This document shows, one piece after another, positions 26,966 through 35,445 of a stretch of 64,000 nucleotides of DNA. This DNA is from an uncultured Endozoicomonas sp. (GTDB lineage Bacteria > Pseudomonadota > Gammaproteobacteria > Pseudomonadales > Endozoicomonadaceae). The stretch spans positions 209,308-273,307 of the forward strand of contig NZ_CANMAO010000003.1 in assembly GCF_947495845.1 (NCBI RefSeq). The letters are read 5' to 3'. Position numbers and translations under genes: made by a program. Each line of letters starts with the position of its first letter. Positions within the stretch are counted from its first letter, which is position 1. The notes beneath the pieces were generated by a model that was given only the letters and a program-made list of their open reading frames with translations, made no database searches and had not been told where the DNA came from.

Positions 26966-28589
26966 TTACCCGATTGCAGAACGACATTTCACCTTATTAA
27001 GATCCCGCATCATGGACCAAAATAGGCCCACACACATAAAGAGCAATATCACCGTAAAAGGCAACCCCATAGAAACCGCTCCGGCTTGCAGAGAAGTCAA
27101 CGCCTCTTCCCCGCCACCGTAGAGTAATACCGAAGCCGTGACACACTGCAGTACAGCCCACATCGCTCGTTGACTTGCGGGAGAGTCCACTTTCCCCCCC
27201 GGCAGTGATGTAATCCACCACCAGCGCTCCGGAATCGGCCGAGGTAATAAAAAAAACCAGAACCAGAGTAACGGCCAGCAAAGTGGTGACTCTTACAAAA
27301 GGGAGGTTTTCAAGCATCTGAAACAGGGCCAGAGAGACATCACCAATACCATTGGACAGCTGCCCAATGTAATTCTGAACCTGATCCAAAGCAGCTCCAC
27401 CAAAAGCCGCCATCCAGATTGCTGATACCAGCGTAGGTACCAGAAGGACTCCAATCATGAACTCACGCACCGTTCTACCTTTTGAGATACGGGCAATGAA
27501 CAACCCCACAAAAGGTGACCAGGACACCCACCAGGCCCAGTAAAACACTGTCCAGCCTTGATACCAGTTTGCGTCCTCTCGACCAACCCAGTTACTCAAT
27601 GAGATAAGGTTCTCTGCATAACTCCCTAAAACAGCGGAAAAATGGCCCAGAAAGTTGGTAAACGACGATGCGAAAACAACGAAAAGTAAAAGAAGCGCTG
27701 CTATCGCCATATTAATATTGCTGAGCGTTTTCACGCCTTTATCCAGACCCCTGACTACCGAAAGCAATGTGATCATGGCAATAACGACAATAACAACCAT
27801 TTGAGTCGTGATTGTGTTTTTAACCCCAAAGGCAAAGTCCAAACCCGCTGCAGCCTGTATTGCCCCTAATCCCAGTGACGTTGACAAACCGAAAATCGTC
27901 GCCAAAACCGCAACGATATCAATAGCATGACCAATAGGCCCCCAGACCTTTTCACCTAACAGCGGATAAAATGCAGAACGAATCGTCAGCGGAAGCCCTT
28001 TATTATAAGCAAAGAAGGCAAGTGCCAGACCAACAACCCCATAGACTGCCCATGGGTGAAGCCCCCAATGAAACAAAGTTGCTCCCATAGCAATAGAGGC
28101 AGCTTCCGGCGTATAAGCCTCAACATTGAGAGGCGTACCATTCAAATTCGTATAATAGGCTACTGGTTCAGCAACACACCAAAAGACCAGACCAATACCC
28201 ATCCCGGCAGCAAACAACATTGAGAACCAGGACAATGTACTGTGCTCTGTTTTTGCATCTTCCCCACCCAACCGGATTTTACCCACCGGCAGAATGACCA
28301 TTAACACACAGAACAGCACAAATACATTTGAGGCCGTCATGTACAGCCAGTAAAAAGTTTCAACACACCAGAGGTGAAGACCTGTCAGCGTAGTCTTTAC
28401 TAACGAAGGGAACAAAAGCGTCAGGACTATAAACAATAAGGAGAACGTTGCAGTCAACCAGAAAACGGGGTTATGGAAGTCTAAACCAGCTATTTGTATA
28501 TTATTCTGCCCTATCCGATAGGTCGTATTGCACTCAATGTTTGACGCACATCCCCACACAACAAATCTCCCTTGCAAACTCTGAAGCAT
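26966..28589 (-). pseudogene. BCCT-family transporter with a frameshift at a G7 run
   Basis: The first frame (28589 to 26997, 530 codons) gives a BCCT carrier with WFSMLFAAGMGIGLVFWCVA, GWTVFYWAWWVSWSPFVGLF and IARISKGRTVREF. After ADSGALVVDYITAGG it continues with about 65 residues that are not BCCT-like. At 27194-27200 there is a run of seven C (G7 on the coding strand). With six the frame passes into the overlapping frame and continues KVDSPASQRAMWAVLQCVTA to 26966, restoring a normal last helix and about 540 residues. It may be a true mutation, a phase-variable tract or a sequencing error. The gene is divergent from mnmC with a 71-bp gap. Confidence 0.85.
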
Positions 28590-28660
28590 AGGGGATCCTT
28601 GCCAATATTCTAGTTTTAGGGTCTTTACCCAACATCACTTGGTCACTATCCTCTACTGTT

Positions 28661-29941
28661 TTGACTCTTAAGCGAAGTAGCGTGACCAACAGCAAACACC
28701 CCAGCAAGCCTTGGTTTTCTCAAGCAGACCATAGAAATCCAGAGAAATCCGCCATCGTTATTGGCGGCGGTCTTGCCGGGTGCAGCACGGCTTACTCACT
28801 GGCAAAGCGTGGCTGGCAAGTCACAATTCTGGAACAACACGAGGCGCTTGCCAGTGAGGCATCCGGTAACCCACAAGGTGTTTTGTACGCCAAGCTGTCT
28901 GCGGACAACACACCATTAAGCCAATTTATTTTCCATGGTTATCACTACTCCATTGACCTGCTTAAACAACTGAACATTCAAGACTGGCAACAATGTGGCG
29001 TTGTGCAGCTCGCCGTAAATGATAAAACCAATCAGCGCTATCAAGCATTAGATGCTCAGCACCCGGATGATTTACTCCAATATATGAACGCACAACAGCT
29101 GTCAGAGATTGCGGGTCTGGATATCCACCATTCCGGGCTGTTTTTCCCGAACGCAGGATGGGTACACCCACCGGCATTCTGTCGTGCTTTAGTGGATCAC
29201 CCAACGATCAAAGCGGTCAAAAACAGCCTGGTCAATGAAATAAGCCCTGAGAATAACGAATGGGTCATAAAGTCTGACAGCGGTGAATTCCGAAGCAAAA
29301 CCGTCATCATCGCTCAGGGAACGGCCAGTAATCGATTCAATCAACTTCACTACCTACCGCTGAAATCCATCAGAGGTCAAATCACCCGGGTAAAGGCAAC
29401 GCCCCAGAGCCAAAAGCTCAGCACCTGTGTCTGCGGCGAAGGGTATATTGCACCAGCCATAAAAGGTGAGCATACCCTGGGAGCCACCTTTCACTTTAAC
29501 GATTCAAGTTTGGCTATTCGTGATCAGGATCATCAGGAAAACCTGAGCATGCAGCAGCAATGGTTTCCGACGTTTTATGACGCCATTGGTGGCGATCATG
29601 TTGAGATTACCGGTGGCAGAACCGGCTTTCGCTGCACGACGCCGGACTACCTGCCCATAGTCGGACCCGTGGTTCACCACCAGTTATTTTTAGACACCTA
29701 CGCACCACTTCGCAAAAACAGTAAACTGCCACTGACGGATAAACCTGATTATTTTGATGGTCTCTACGTCACCACAGGGCACGGCTCACGAGGAATGATC
29801 TCCTGCCCAATCTCAGGTGAAATACTGGCAGACATGATTACTGGCGACGAGTCGAATACCAACCCGCTGCCAGTCACACTAAAAGAGGCGCTACACCCTT
29901 CCCGCTTTCTTATTCGAGACCTTATTAAGAATAAACAGTAA
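28661..29941 (+). CDS. mnmC: MnmC-type FAD oxidase domain (cmnm5s2U34 to nm5s2U34), lacking the methyltransferase domain
   Basis: The 426-residue protein matches the C-terminal half of E. coli MnmC: KPWF at the start of the domain, the dinucleotide motif AIVIGGGLAGCSTAYSLAKR, EASGNPQGVLYAKLS, NAGWVHPPAFCRAL, GRTGFRCTTPDYLPIVGPV and GHGSRGMISCPISGEILAD. Standard gammaproteobacterial MnmC is about 670 residues with an N-terminal methyltransferase. Here only about 16 residues precede the KPWF linker, and the preceding 71 bp hold no such domain. The oxidation step of wobble-uridine modification should be possible; methylation would need another enzyme. Confidence 0.85.
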   Translation: MTLKRSSVTNSKHPSKPWFSQADHRNPEKSAIVIGGGLAGCSTAYSLAKRGWQVTILEQHEALASEASGNPQGVLYAKLSADNTPLSQFIFHGYHYSIDLLKQLNIQDWQQCGVVQLAVNDKTNQRYQALDAQHPDDLLQYMNAQQLSEIAGLDIHHSGLFFPNAGWVHPPAFCRALVDHPTIKAVKNSLVNEISPENNEWVIKSDSGEFRSKTVIIAQGTASNRFNQLHYLPLKSIRGQITRVKATPQSQKLSTCVCGEGYIAPAIKGEHTLGATFHFNDSSLAIRDQDHQENLSMQQQWFPTFYDAIGGDHVEITGGRTGFRCTTPDYLPIVGPVVHHQLFLDTYAPLRKNSKLPLTDKPDYFDGLYVTTGHGSRGMISCPISGEILADMITGDESNTNPLPVTLKEALHPSRFLIRDLIKNKQ

Positions 29942-29946
29942 CGGCA

Positions 29947-30594
29947 TTAGGCGCCGAGACACACGCCGGTTCCTTTCAAGCCACAATACCCTTCCGGGTT
30001 TTTGGCAAGATACTGCTGATGGTAAGTTTCCGCATAGTAGAAAGGCGGTGCGTTTCGGATTTCAGTGGTGATGTCTGGAAACCCTTTTTGAGACAGAGAC
30101 TGCGCAAATTGTTCTCGGGTTTTCTCAGCCTGCTGAATCTGCTCATCCGTCGTCGTATAGATAGCTGAGCGATACTGCGTACCCACATCATTACCTTGCT
30201 TCATGCCTTGAGTCGGATCATGGGATTCCCAGAACAGCGTTAAGAGCGCTTCCGTTGAGATGTCTGCCGGGGCATAAACCACCATCACCACCTCCGTATG
30301 CCCGGTCTGCCCTGAGCAAACCTCTTCATAAGTGGGGTTCGGGGTATAGCCACCGGCATAACCAACAGCGGTTGTATACACACCCGCCTGTTGCCAAAAC
30401 AACCTTTCAGCGCCCCAAAAACAACCTAGCCCAATATAGATCGTTTGTAGATTCTCAGGGAATGGGGCTTTCAGTGAGTGATTATTGACAAAGTGCTGGC
30501 CAACGACTTCCATAGGCTCCGTTCGACCAGCCAGAGCTGATTCCTGCTCAGGAAGTTGTCGCTTCTTATTGCTCGAATTATTAAACATTGTCAT
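29947..30594 (-). CDS. msrA: Peptide methionine-S-oxide reductase MsrA
   Basis: The 215-residue enzyme has the MsrA active site [13 protein letters not shown], then [21 protein letters not shown] and [13 protein letters not shown]. The N-terminal [19 protein letters not shown] matches the long E. coli-type form. It repairs oxidised methionine. GGAGGGCAG lies before the ATG. It is tail-to-tail with mnmC, 5 bp apart. Confidence 0.95.
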   Translation of the reverse strand: MTMFNNSSNKKRQLPEQESALAGRTEPMEVVGQHFVNNHSLKAPFPENLQTIYIGLGCFWGAERLFWQQAGVYTTAVGYAGGYTPNPTYEEVCSGQTGHTEVVMVVYAPADISTEALLTLFWESHDPTQGMKQGNDVGTQYRSAIYTTTDEQIQQAEKTREQFAQSLSQKGFPDITTEIRNAPPFYYAETYHQQYLAKNPEGYCGLKGTGVCLGA

Positions 30595-30676
30595 GTACTG
30601 CCCTCCATGGAGCGATCATAACAAATAGCATGATTCTATGTGATGCTGAATACTCAACTGAAGCATTATTGGATCC

Positions 30677-30745
30677 GCTATCCGCAGTCCGTGATCCGCA
30701 AAGCACGGGAGGCTCCAGCTTTTTCAGATAACGGACAACGGACAA
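30677..30745. repeat. Palindromic repeat type F, copy 1
   Basis: GCTATCCGCAGTCCGTGATC at one end and ATAACGGACAACGGACAAC at the other form imperfect inverted arms around CTCCAGCTTTTTC. A longer copy is at 31909-31998. It lies in the 243-bp gap between msrA and the M23 peptidase gene. Confidence 0.7.
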
Positions 30746-30837
30746 CAATAATTGAAATGTGGAAGTTAATTTCAGGACACCCCTCTAACAAGAAGTCTGC
30801 TTTAAAACACTCAGGCTGTTCGGAACATTTGTGATTA

Positions 30838-31635
30838 TTACTCGCCCAATGTCAGTAGCGCAGGATCCAGTCGTTTATCAAACCAGTTGTATCGCCAATC
30901 AAGATGAGGGCCTGTCACACGACCCGTTGCACCCACTTCACCAATCAGCTGACCTCTTTTAATCTGACTCCCTTCATTAACAGTGACTTTACTCAGGTGA
31001 AGAAAGCTGGAAAAAATACCGTAACCATGGTCAATAATGATGGTGCCACCGGAATAATAGAGATCGGAATCCGCCAAACGAACAATGCCGTCTGCCGGCG
31101 CCTTGACGGGTGTACCGGTGGGTACTGCAATATCCAGCCCATAATGAGGACGCCCGGGCTTACCGTTATAAACCCGCTGACTTCCGTAAACCCCGCTTAT
31201 TCGTCCCTTTACCGGCCAACCAAACCCATTAAACAGGTCTGACTGCTGAGTATCTTCCATTCTTGCATAGCGCACCGCTTCCGCTTCTTGTCGGATTCGA
31301 TTGAGCACCCGCTCATCTGGGGAAACGTATTTTTTGGCAATCCCCGTTAAACTCTGAACATCGTATTCTCTTGCTTTTAAATTCAGTTCAACGGTGGCCT
31401 GCCCGCCGTTAATAAACTGCAAGGTATACGACTGTTTTAGCTCAGCATCTCTGCCAAAACCAATGATAAAACGGCCATCAGGTGCAACAGACACCTCTTT
31501 ATTGTCGTAAAAGACGCGGGCGCCCACGGGTGCTTTACCCACATAAAGGCCACCCGGGGTCAAACGGCTCTCCAACCCCTTGGCAACAGCCAACCCAGAC
31601 AGCAGAACTAATAACACACTACAAAAAAGACGCAT
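30838..31635 (-). CDS. Exported M23-family (LytM-type) metallopeptidase
   Basis: From the ATG at 31635, which has the strong site GGGAGGAG, the product has 265 residues with a signal peptide (MRLFCSVLLVLLSGLAVAKG). An Ig-like N-terminal region precedes the C-terminal M23 domain (from about 145): GVYGSQRVYNGKPGRPHYGL with the zinc ligands His and Asp, SSFLHLS, and GPHLDW, where the usual His-x-His is His-Leu-Asp. I recall the same HLDW variant in related pseudomonad proteins. It probably cuts or regulates cutting of peptidoglycan in the periplasm. Confidence 0.88.
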   Translation of the reverse strand: MRLFCSVLLVLLSGLAVAKGLESRLTPGGLYVGKAPVGARVFYDNKEVSVAPDGRFIIGFGRDAELKQSYTLQFINGGQATVELNLKAREYDVQSLTGIAKKYVSPDERVLNRIRQEAEAVRYARMEDTQQSDLFNGFGWPVKGRISGVYGSQRVYNGKPGRPHYGLDIAVPTGTPVKAPADGIVRLADSDLYYSGGTIIIDHGYGIFSSFLHLSKVTVNEGSQIKRGQLIGEVGATGRVTGPHLDWRYNWFDKRLDPALLTLGE

Positions 31636-31745
31636 CACACTCCTCCCTGAACGATTCTTGCCCTGCATTTTGACTGCACTCCGATAGATGGCATAGGATT
31701 ATTGTATGTACTCCACAATATCAATAATAAAAACAGGATACCCCT

Positions 31746-31850
31746 ATGAATATGGACTACGCCATTCTCGCAGCTGCATTAATAACGCCCGTTCTCTTTG
31801 GTTTTGGCCTGCTTATTCCACTGGCGATGGATACTGAACCCAAACCCTAA
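31746..31850 (+). CDS. Candidate small membrane protein, 34 residues
   Basis: An ATG frame at 31746 encodes MNMDYAILAAALITPVLFGF followed by GLLIPLAMDTEPKP: one hydrophobic helix with a short polar C-tail, the build of bacterial one-helix proteins. AGGA lies 13 bases before the ATG, which is a little far. It stands alone between the M23 gene and hemG, divergent from the first. No homologue was recognised. Confidence 0.4.
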   Translation: MNMDYAILAAALITPVLFGFGLLIPLAMDTEPKP

Positions 31851-31908
31851 GGAATATGTCCCGAAATAAGATCCACATTTATTGAGACCTTGAAGCATCG
31901 TTGAGATC

Positions 31909-31998
31909 GCTATCCGTAGTCCGTGATCCGTGGTCCGTGGTCCGCAAAAGCGTGAGTGGATCCAGCTTTTTCGGAAAACGGATAACGGATAACGGACA
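31909..31998. repeat. Palindromic repeat type F, copy 2, overlapping the 3' end of hemG
   Basis: The left arm starts GCTATCCGTAGTCCGTGATC and repeats CCGTGGT; the right arm ends CGGATAACGGATAACGGAC. The core GGATCCAGCTTTTTCGG matches copy 1. On the minus strand the repeat is read in frame as the last 30 or so codons of hemG and supplies its stop. Confidence 0.75.
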
Positions 31999-32581
31999 CT
32001 CCTTCGCATTCGGCATTCAGTGGATTACTCTGACTGATGCCAATTCCCTGAAAATCACGATCAAGCTGCTCAGCAAACTGCTTCACCCGAGTCCAATCCG
32101 TAAATTCGATATTCTGGGTTGGATCGGTCGGCCCACCGGTTATTTTCATGATTAACCGAATCATTTGCTGATCAATCCAGTTATAGCGGGTATACAACAG
32201 TGCTCCGGCAAATACATCGACTCTGTCCGGTGTCCATGAAATCTGTTTCAAGAATTTTTGCAGATAACGGTTATTGTACGGATCGCGCCGCTCCGGCTTT
32301 CTGGCGGTCAGATTAACCGAGAAAAAATAACTGGGTTTCCTGGCTAGCTGCTGACTGTACTTCTCTATGAACTGGTAACATTCGCGGTGGTGCTTTCCAT
32401 AACGTATGGAACTGCCAACAACGACACCATCAAAATCATCCAGACTGAAATGGTCTGTCAGGTCTGCCAGAGAGCGGAGCACAGTTTCATGCCCGGATTG
32501 ATTCAGACAATAACTGATTCGTTCCATAATTTTTCGGGTCTGGCCTTCAGACCCAATGTACAACATGGCTAAGCGGGACAT
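31910..32581 (-). CDS. hemG: Quinone-dependent protoporphyrinogen IX dehydrogenase HemG
   Basis: The flavodoxin-like enzyme starts at ATG 32581 (MSRLAMLYIGSEGQTRKIM) and matches E. coli HemG through VVGSSIRYGKHH, SVNLTARKPERRDPYNNRYL, and LIMKITGGPTDPTQNIEFTD. It oxidises protoporphyrinogen with menaquinone or ubiquinone as acceptor, so it works without oxygen. The product is 223 residues against 181 in E. coli. The extra C-terminus (from about residue 180) includes CEGVSVIRYPFSEKAG and a tail read from palindromic repeat type F, not from family sequence. Confidence 0.93.
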   Translation of the reverse strand: MSRLAMLYIGSEGQTRKIMERISYCLNQSGHETVLRSLADLTDHFSLDDFDGVVVGSSIRYGKHHRECYQFIEKYSQQLARKPSYFFSVNLTARKPERRDPYNNRYLQKFLKQISWTPDRVDVFAGALLYTRYNWIDQQMIRLIMKITGGPTDPTQNIEFTDWTRVKQFAEQLDRDFQGIGISQSNPLNAECEGVSVIRYPFSEKAGSTHAFADHGPRITDYG

Positions 32582-32799
32582 AATGAATTCATTCGATCTG
32601 CACAGAAAATTTCTGAACAGATAATAATCAATTTGTACAACAGTGTTTTTAACATAGATCAAAAAAGGTGGGGAATAAAAGTCAGCTTGATGTGAAAAAC
32701 GCGCACTCGATACGACAGGTTACGCTTTCTTGATTTGTTGTACAAAACGTCGATCCTCTTCTATTTTTCTAAAGACCCCACCGACACCGGAGACAGTGT

Positions 32800-33282
32800 A
32801 TGTCCCACACCTTCGAAACGCTTCCAGAAAACGTGAAACAATACTCCGCTCAAGAGTTACAAAAGCTGCTATTCAGCGCTATTGATCTTGGCATGCAAAT
32901 CAAAGAGTCTCATTGGACGATGGCAGGGCGCGAGTTTCTGTCCGTCCATCGACTGTTCGACGAAGTCCATGAAGTGATCGAAGAGGCCACGGATGATATT
33001 GCCGAACGCATCGCACAACTGGGTCACAAACCTGAAGGCACTCTAAAGAGTGTGGCCGAGAAAAGCACGATGCCCAGCTACCCAAAATCGTTTCAGTCAA
33101 TTGATGAGCACATTGAAATCATTAGCCAACGACTGGCGTATTTTGCCGGGCAATCTCTGCAGGCATTGGCGAATGTTGAGGAAGGAGGCGACCCGATTTC
33201 TGCAGATCTGATCACAGCCAGAACCCGGGAAGTAGATAAACTGATCTGGCTGGTTGAGTCGCACCTTACACCTAAAAAGTAA
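32800..33282 (+). CDS. dps: Dps-family ferritin-like DNA-protection protein
   Basis: The 160-residue protein has the Dps four-helix core. The ferroxidase residues are in KESHWTMAGREFLSVHRLFD and EVHEVIEEATDDIAERIAQLG. It should form a 12-subunit shell that stores iron and shields DNA from peroxide. GGAGA precedes the ATG. It is followed by a bidirectional terminator. Confidence 0.93.
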   Translation: MSHTFETLPENVKQYSAQELQKLLFSAIDLGMQIKESHWTMAGREFLSVHRLFDEVHEVIEEATDDIAERIAQLGHKPEGTLKSVAEKSTMPSYPKSFQSIDEHIEIISQRLAYFAGQSLQALANVEEGGDPISADLITARTREVDKLIWLVESHLTPKK

Positions 33283-33296
33283 CCAACCACAGAGAC

Positions 33297-33327
33297 AAAA
33301 AAGGCTCCACTTGGGAGCCTTTTTTGT
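33297..33327. terminator. Bidirectional terminator between dps and the dpp-like operon
   Basis: AAAAAAGGCTCC pairs with GGGAGCCTTTTTT, leaving U-tracts in both directions. It ends dps on the plus strand and the permease operon on the minus strand. Confidence 0.9.
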
Positions 33328-33333
33328 AAGGGA

Positions 33334-34308
33334 TCAGCCTTTATAGAGCTTTGGATTCAGGACATCTCGCAACCAGTCGCCCAACAGGTTCAACACCAGA
33401 ACCAGAACCACCAGCACAACGCCCGGAATCACCGTGATCCACCAGCTGCCAGAGAAGATATACTCAAAACCACTGGAAATCAGAGAGCCCAGTGATGGTT
33501 GAGATACTGGCATTCCCAAACCAAGAAAAGAGAGCGCCGCTTCACTGATAATGGCGTTGGCAATCTGCACCGTAGAAATAACCAGAATAGGCGACAGTGC
33601 ATTGGGAAGAATATGTCGGAACATAATCCTGCCAGAACCAAACCCCATCACTCGAGCCGCTTCTACATATTCTTTCTTTTTCTCTGCCAGAACCGAAGCC
33701 CGGACAGTTCGGGCATATTGCGGCCACTCGGCGATACCAATCACCAGTATCAGCATCAACATGGCCAGCTTGCTATACAGCTCCGAACCAAAAGAGGCCT
33801 GAAAAACGGCCAGCACAATAATGGCTACCATCATGGTAGAAAACGACAGTTGTATATCCGCAACCCGCATCAGAAAACTGTCAATGCGGCCGCCGAAGTA
33901 ACCCGCCATTAAGCCCAGTACGATGCCAATAAACGCCTGCAACACCACGGCAAACAAGCCAATAGCCAGAGAGATTCTCATGCCATAAAGAATGGTGCTG
34001 AACAAATCACGGCCCTGATCATCTGTACCCAACAGGAAACGTTCATCCCCTTCCTCCGCCCAAGCAGGGGGAAGTTCCGAATCCATAATATCAATGGCAG
34101 CAAGATCATAAGGGTTGGTGGGCGCCAACACCGGGGCCAGCAACGCCGCACTGACAAACAGGGCGAAAATAAACGCACAGACCATCGCCACCCGGTCACG
34201 GGTAAAGCTGTACCAGAACGTTGAGCGTTTAAATAATTCCCAACGGGATCTCTCTTTGTATTCCGGCGCCTCATTAGTGGCTGGCGCCGCAGATGTCAGT
34301 TCACTCAT
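33334..34308 (-). CDS. Peptide ABC transporter permease, DppC/OppC type
   Basis: The 324-residue protein has an N-terminal OppC-N segment (ERSRWELFKRSTFWYSFTRD), about six helices, LLGTDDQGRDLFSTILYGMR, and the EAA coupling motif YVEAARVMGFGSGRIMFRHI. It pairs with the DppB-type permease, whose stop overlaps its ATG (ATGA). It imports di- or oligopeptides, or another SBP_bac_5 ligand such as nickel or glutathione; the ligand cannot be read here. Confidence 0.92.
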   Translation of the reverse strand: MSELTSAAPATNEAPEYKERSRWELFKRSTFWYSFTRDRVAMVCAFIFALFVSAALLAPVLAPTNPYDLAAIDIMDSELPPAWAEEGDERFLLGTDDQGRDLFSTILYGMRISLAIGLFAVVLQAFIGIVLGLMAGYFGGRIDSFLMRVADIQLSFSTMMVAIIVLAVFQASFGSELYSKLAMLMLILVIGIAEWPQYARTVRASVLAEKKKEYVEAARVMGFGSGRIMFRHILPNALSPILVISTVQIANAIISEAALSFLGLGMPVSQPSLGSLISSGFEYIFSGSWWITVIPGVVLVVLVLVLNLLGDWLRDVLNPKLYKG

Positions 34309-35285
34309 TGTGCAGTCCTCGCCAGTCTAACGGTTGGATTCACCAGACCATACAGCAGATCCACCAGCGTATTCACAACCACGAAAACGCCACCGACTAC
34401 GATCAAATAAGCCACAATCAATGGCGTATCAACCCTGTTAACCGCTTCCAGGAAAAGGAAGCCCATGCCCGGCCATTGAAAGACAGTTTCCGTCAAAATG
34501 GTATAGGCGACCATGGTTCCTATTTGCACACCGCCGACGGTGATAACTGGCAGCATGGTATTTTTCAGAGCATGGAGGAAATAGATTCGAACTTTTTTCA
34601 AGCCTTTCGCTTTAGCAAATTTCACGTACTCTGTGTGAAGTACTTCGGTCATTTCAGAACGAATCAGACGAATAAACAACGGCAGCATAATACTGGCCAG
34701 GGAAATTGCCGGGAGAATCAGATGAAGCAGGCCGTCACGGGTGAACAAGCCACTCTCCCAGAGACCAAATACCGAAGTCGTCTCCCCGCGCCCATAGGAT
34801 GGAAGCCAGCCAAGCTCGATTGAAAATAGATAAATACTGAAAATGGCTGTCAGGAATACAGGCACTGATATGCCCAGAATACTGAATCCAAGAATCAGTT
34901 TGGTGCCCCAGCTGTCAGGTCGTATTGCGCAATAAACACCTGCTGGAATTGATACCAGAATAATAATCAGGGTTGCTGCAAACACCAGCTCAAGGGTTGC
35001 CGGCATTTTGGCAAAAATCACATCCAGCGCCGGTTCTTTAAAGAAATACGATTGACCTAAGTCGCCCTGCAGGGCATTGCCGAGAAAGCGGCTATATTGC
35101 ACCAGGAATGGGTCGTTTAAACCAATTTCATCCCTTAGTTTTTGACGCTCAGCTTCAGAAACGGACTGACCAACCAGCTCCCGGAGCGGATCGCCCAGAT
35201 TATCCTGAATGGAAAAGCTGATAATGCTGATGACAAACATCACTATCAGCCCTTGCATAAGCCTGCGCATTAAAAATAACAGCAT
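34305..35285 (-). CDS. Peptide ABC transporter permease, DppB/OppB type
   Basis: The 326-residue protein starts MLLFLMRRLMQGLIVMFVIS, typical of DppB, with six helices and the EAA motif YVKFAKAKGLKKVRIYFLHA. Downstream it is translationally coupled to the DppC-type gene. The binding-protein gene lies upstream, separated by a palindromic repeat. Confidence 0.92.
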   Translation of the reverse strand: MLLFLMRRLMQGLIVMFVISIISFSIQDNLGDPLRELVGQSVSEAERQKLRDEIGLNDPFLVQYSRFLGNALQGDLGQSYFFKEPALDVIFAKMPATLELVFAATLIIILVSIPAGVYCAIRPDSWGTKLILGFSILGISVPVFLTAIFSIYLFSIELGWLPSYGRGETTSVFGLWESGLFTRDGLLHLILPAISLASIMLPLFIRLIRSEMTEVLHTEYVKFAKAKGLKKVRIYFLHALKNTMLPVITVGGVQIGTMVAYTILTETVFQWPGMGFLFLEAVNRVDTPLIVAYLIVVGGVFVVVNTLVDLLYGLVNPTVRLARTAQ

Positions 35286-35345
35286 AAATAACCTTCACTG
35301 CTTAAAGCTTACAAAAGCAATAGCGAACAATGTTCTTGTTTTTTT

Positions 35346-35432
35346 GTAGGTCGGTAACCCAAAGGGTTGCCGACAATTTACCCATTTACATCGAGCTATT
35401 TGTCGGCAATCCCTTCGGAATTACCGACCTAC
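35346..35432. repeat. 87-bp palindromic repeat inside the peptide-transport operon
   Basis: GTAGGTCGGTAACCCAAAGG at the left pairs with CCTTCGGAATTACCGACCTAC at the right. The inner arms GGTTGCCGACAAT and TTGTCGGCAATCC pair too. The same repeat, split by an ERIC copy, is at 10842-11053. It sits just downstream of the binding-protein gene, where a hairpin could stabilise that part of the mRNA. Confidence 0.85.
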
Positions 35433-35445
35433 ATTAGATTGGTAA

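Noticed and set aside
32640..32663. FNR half-site before hemG
   Set aside because: Only one half (ATCAA) fits; the other half does not match.
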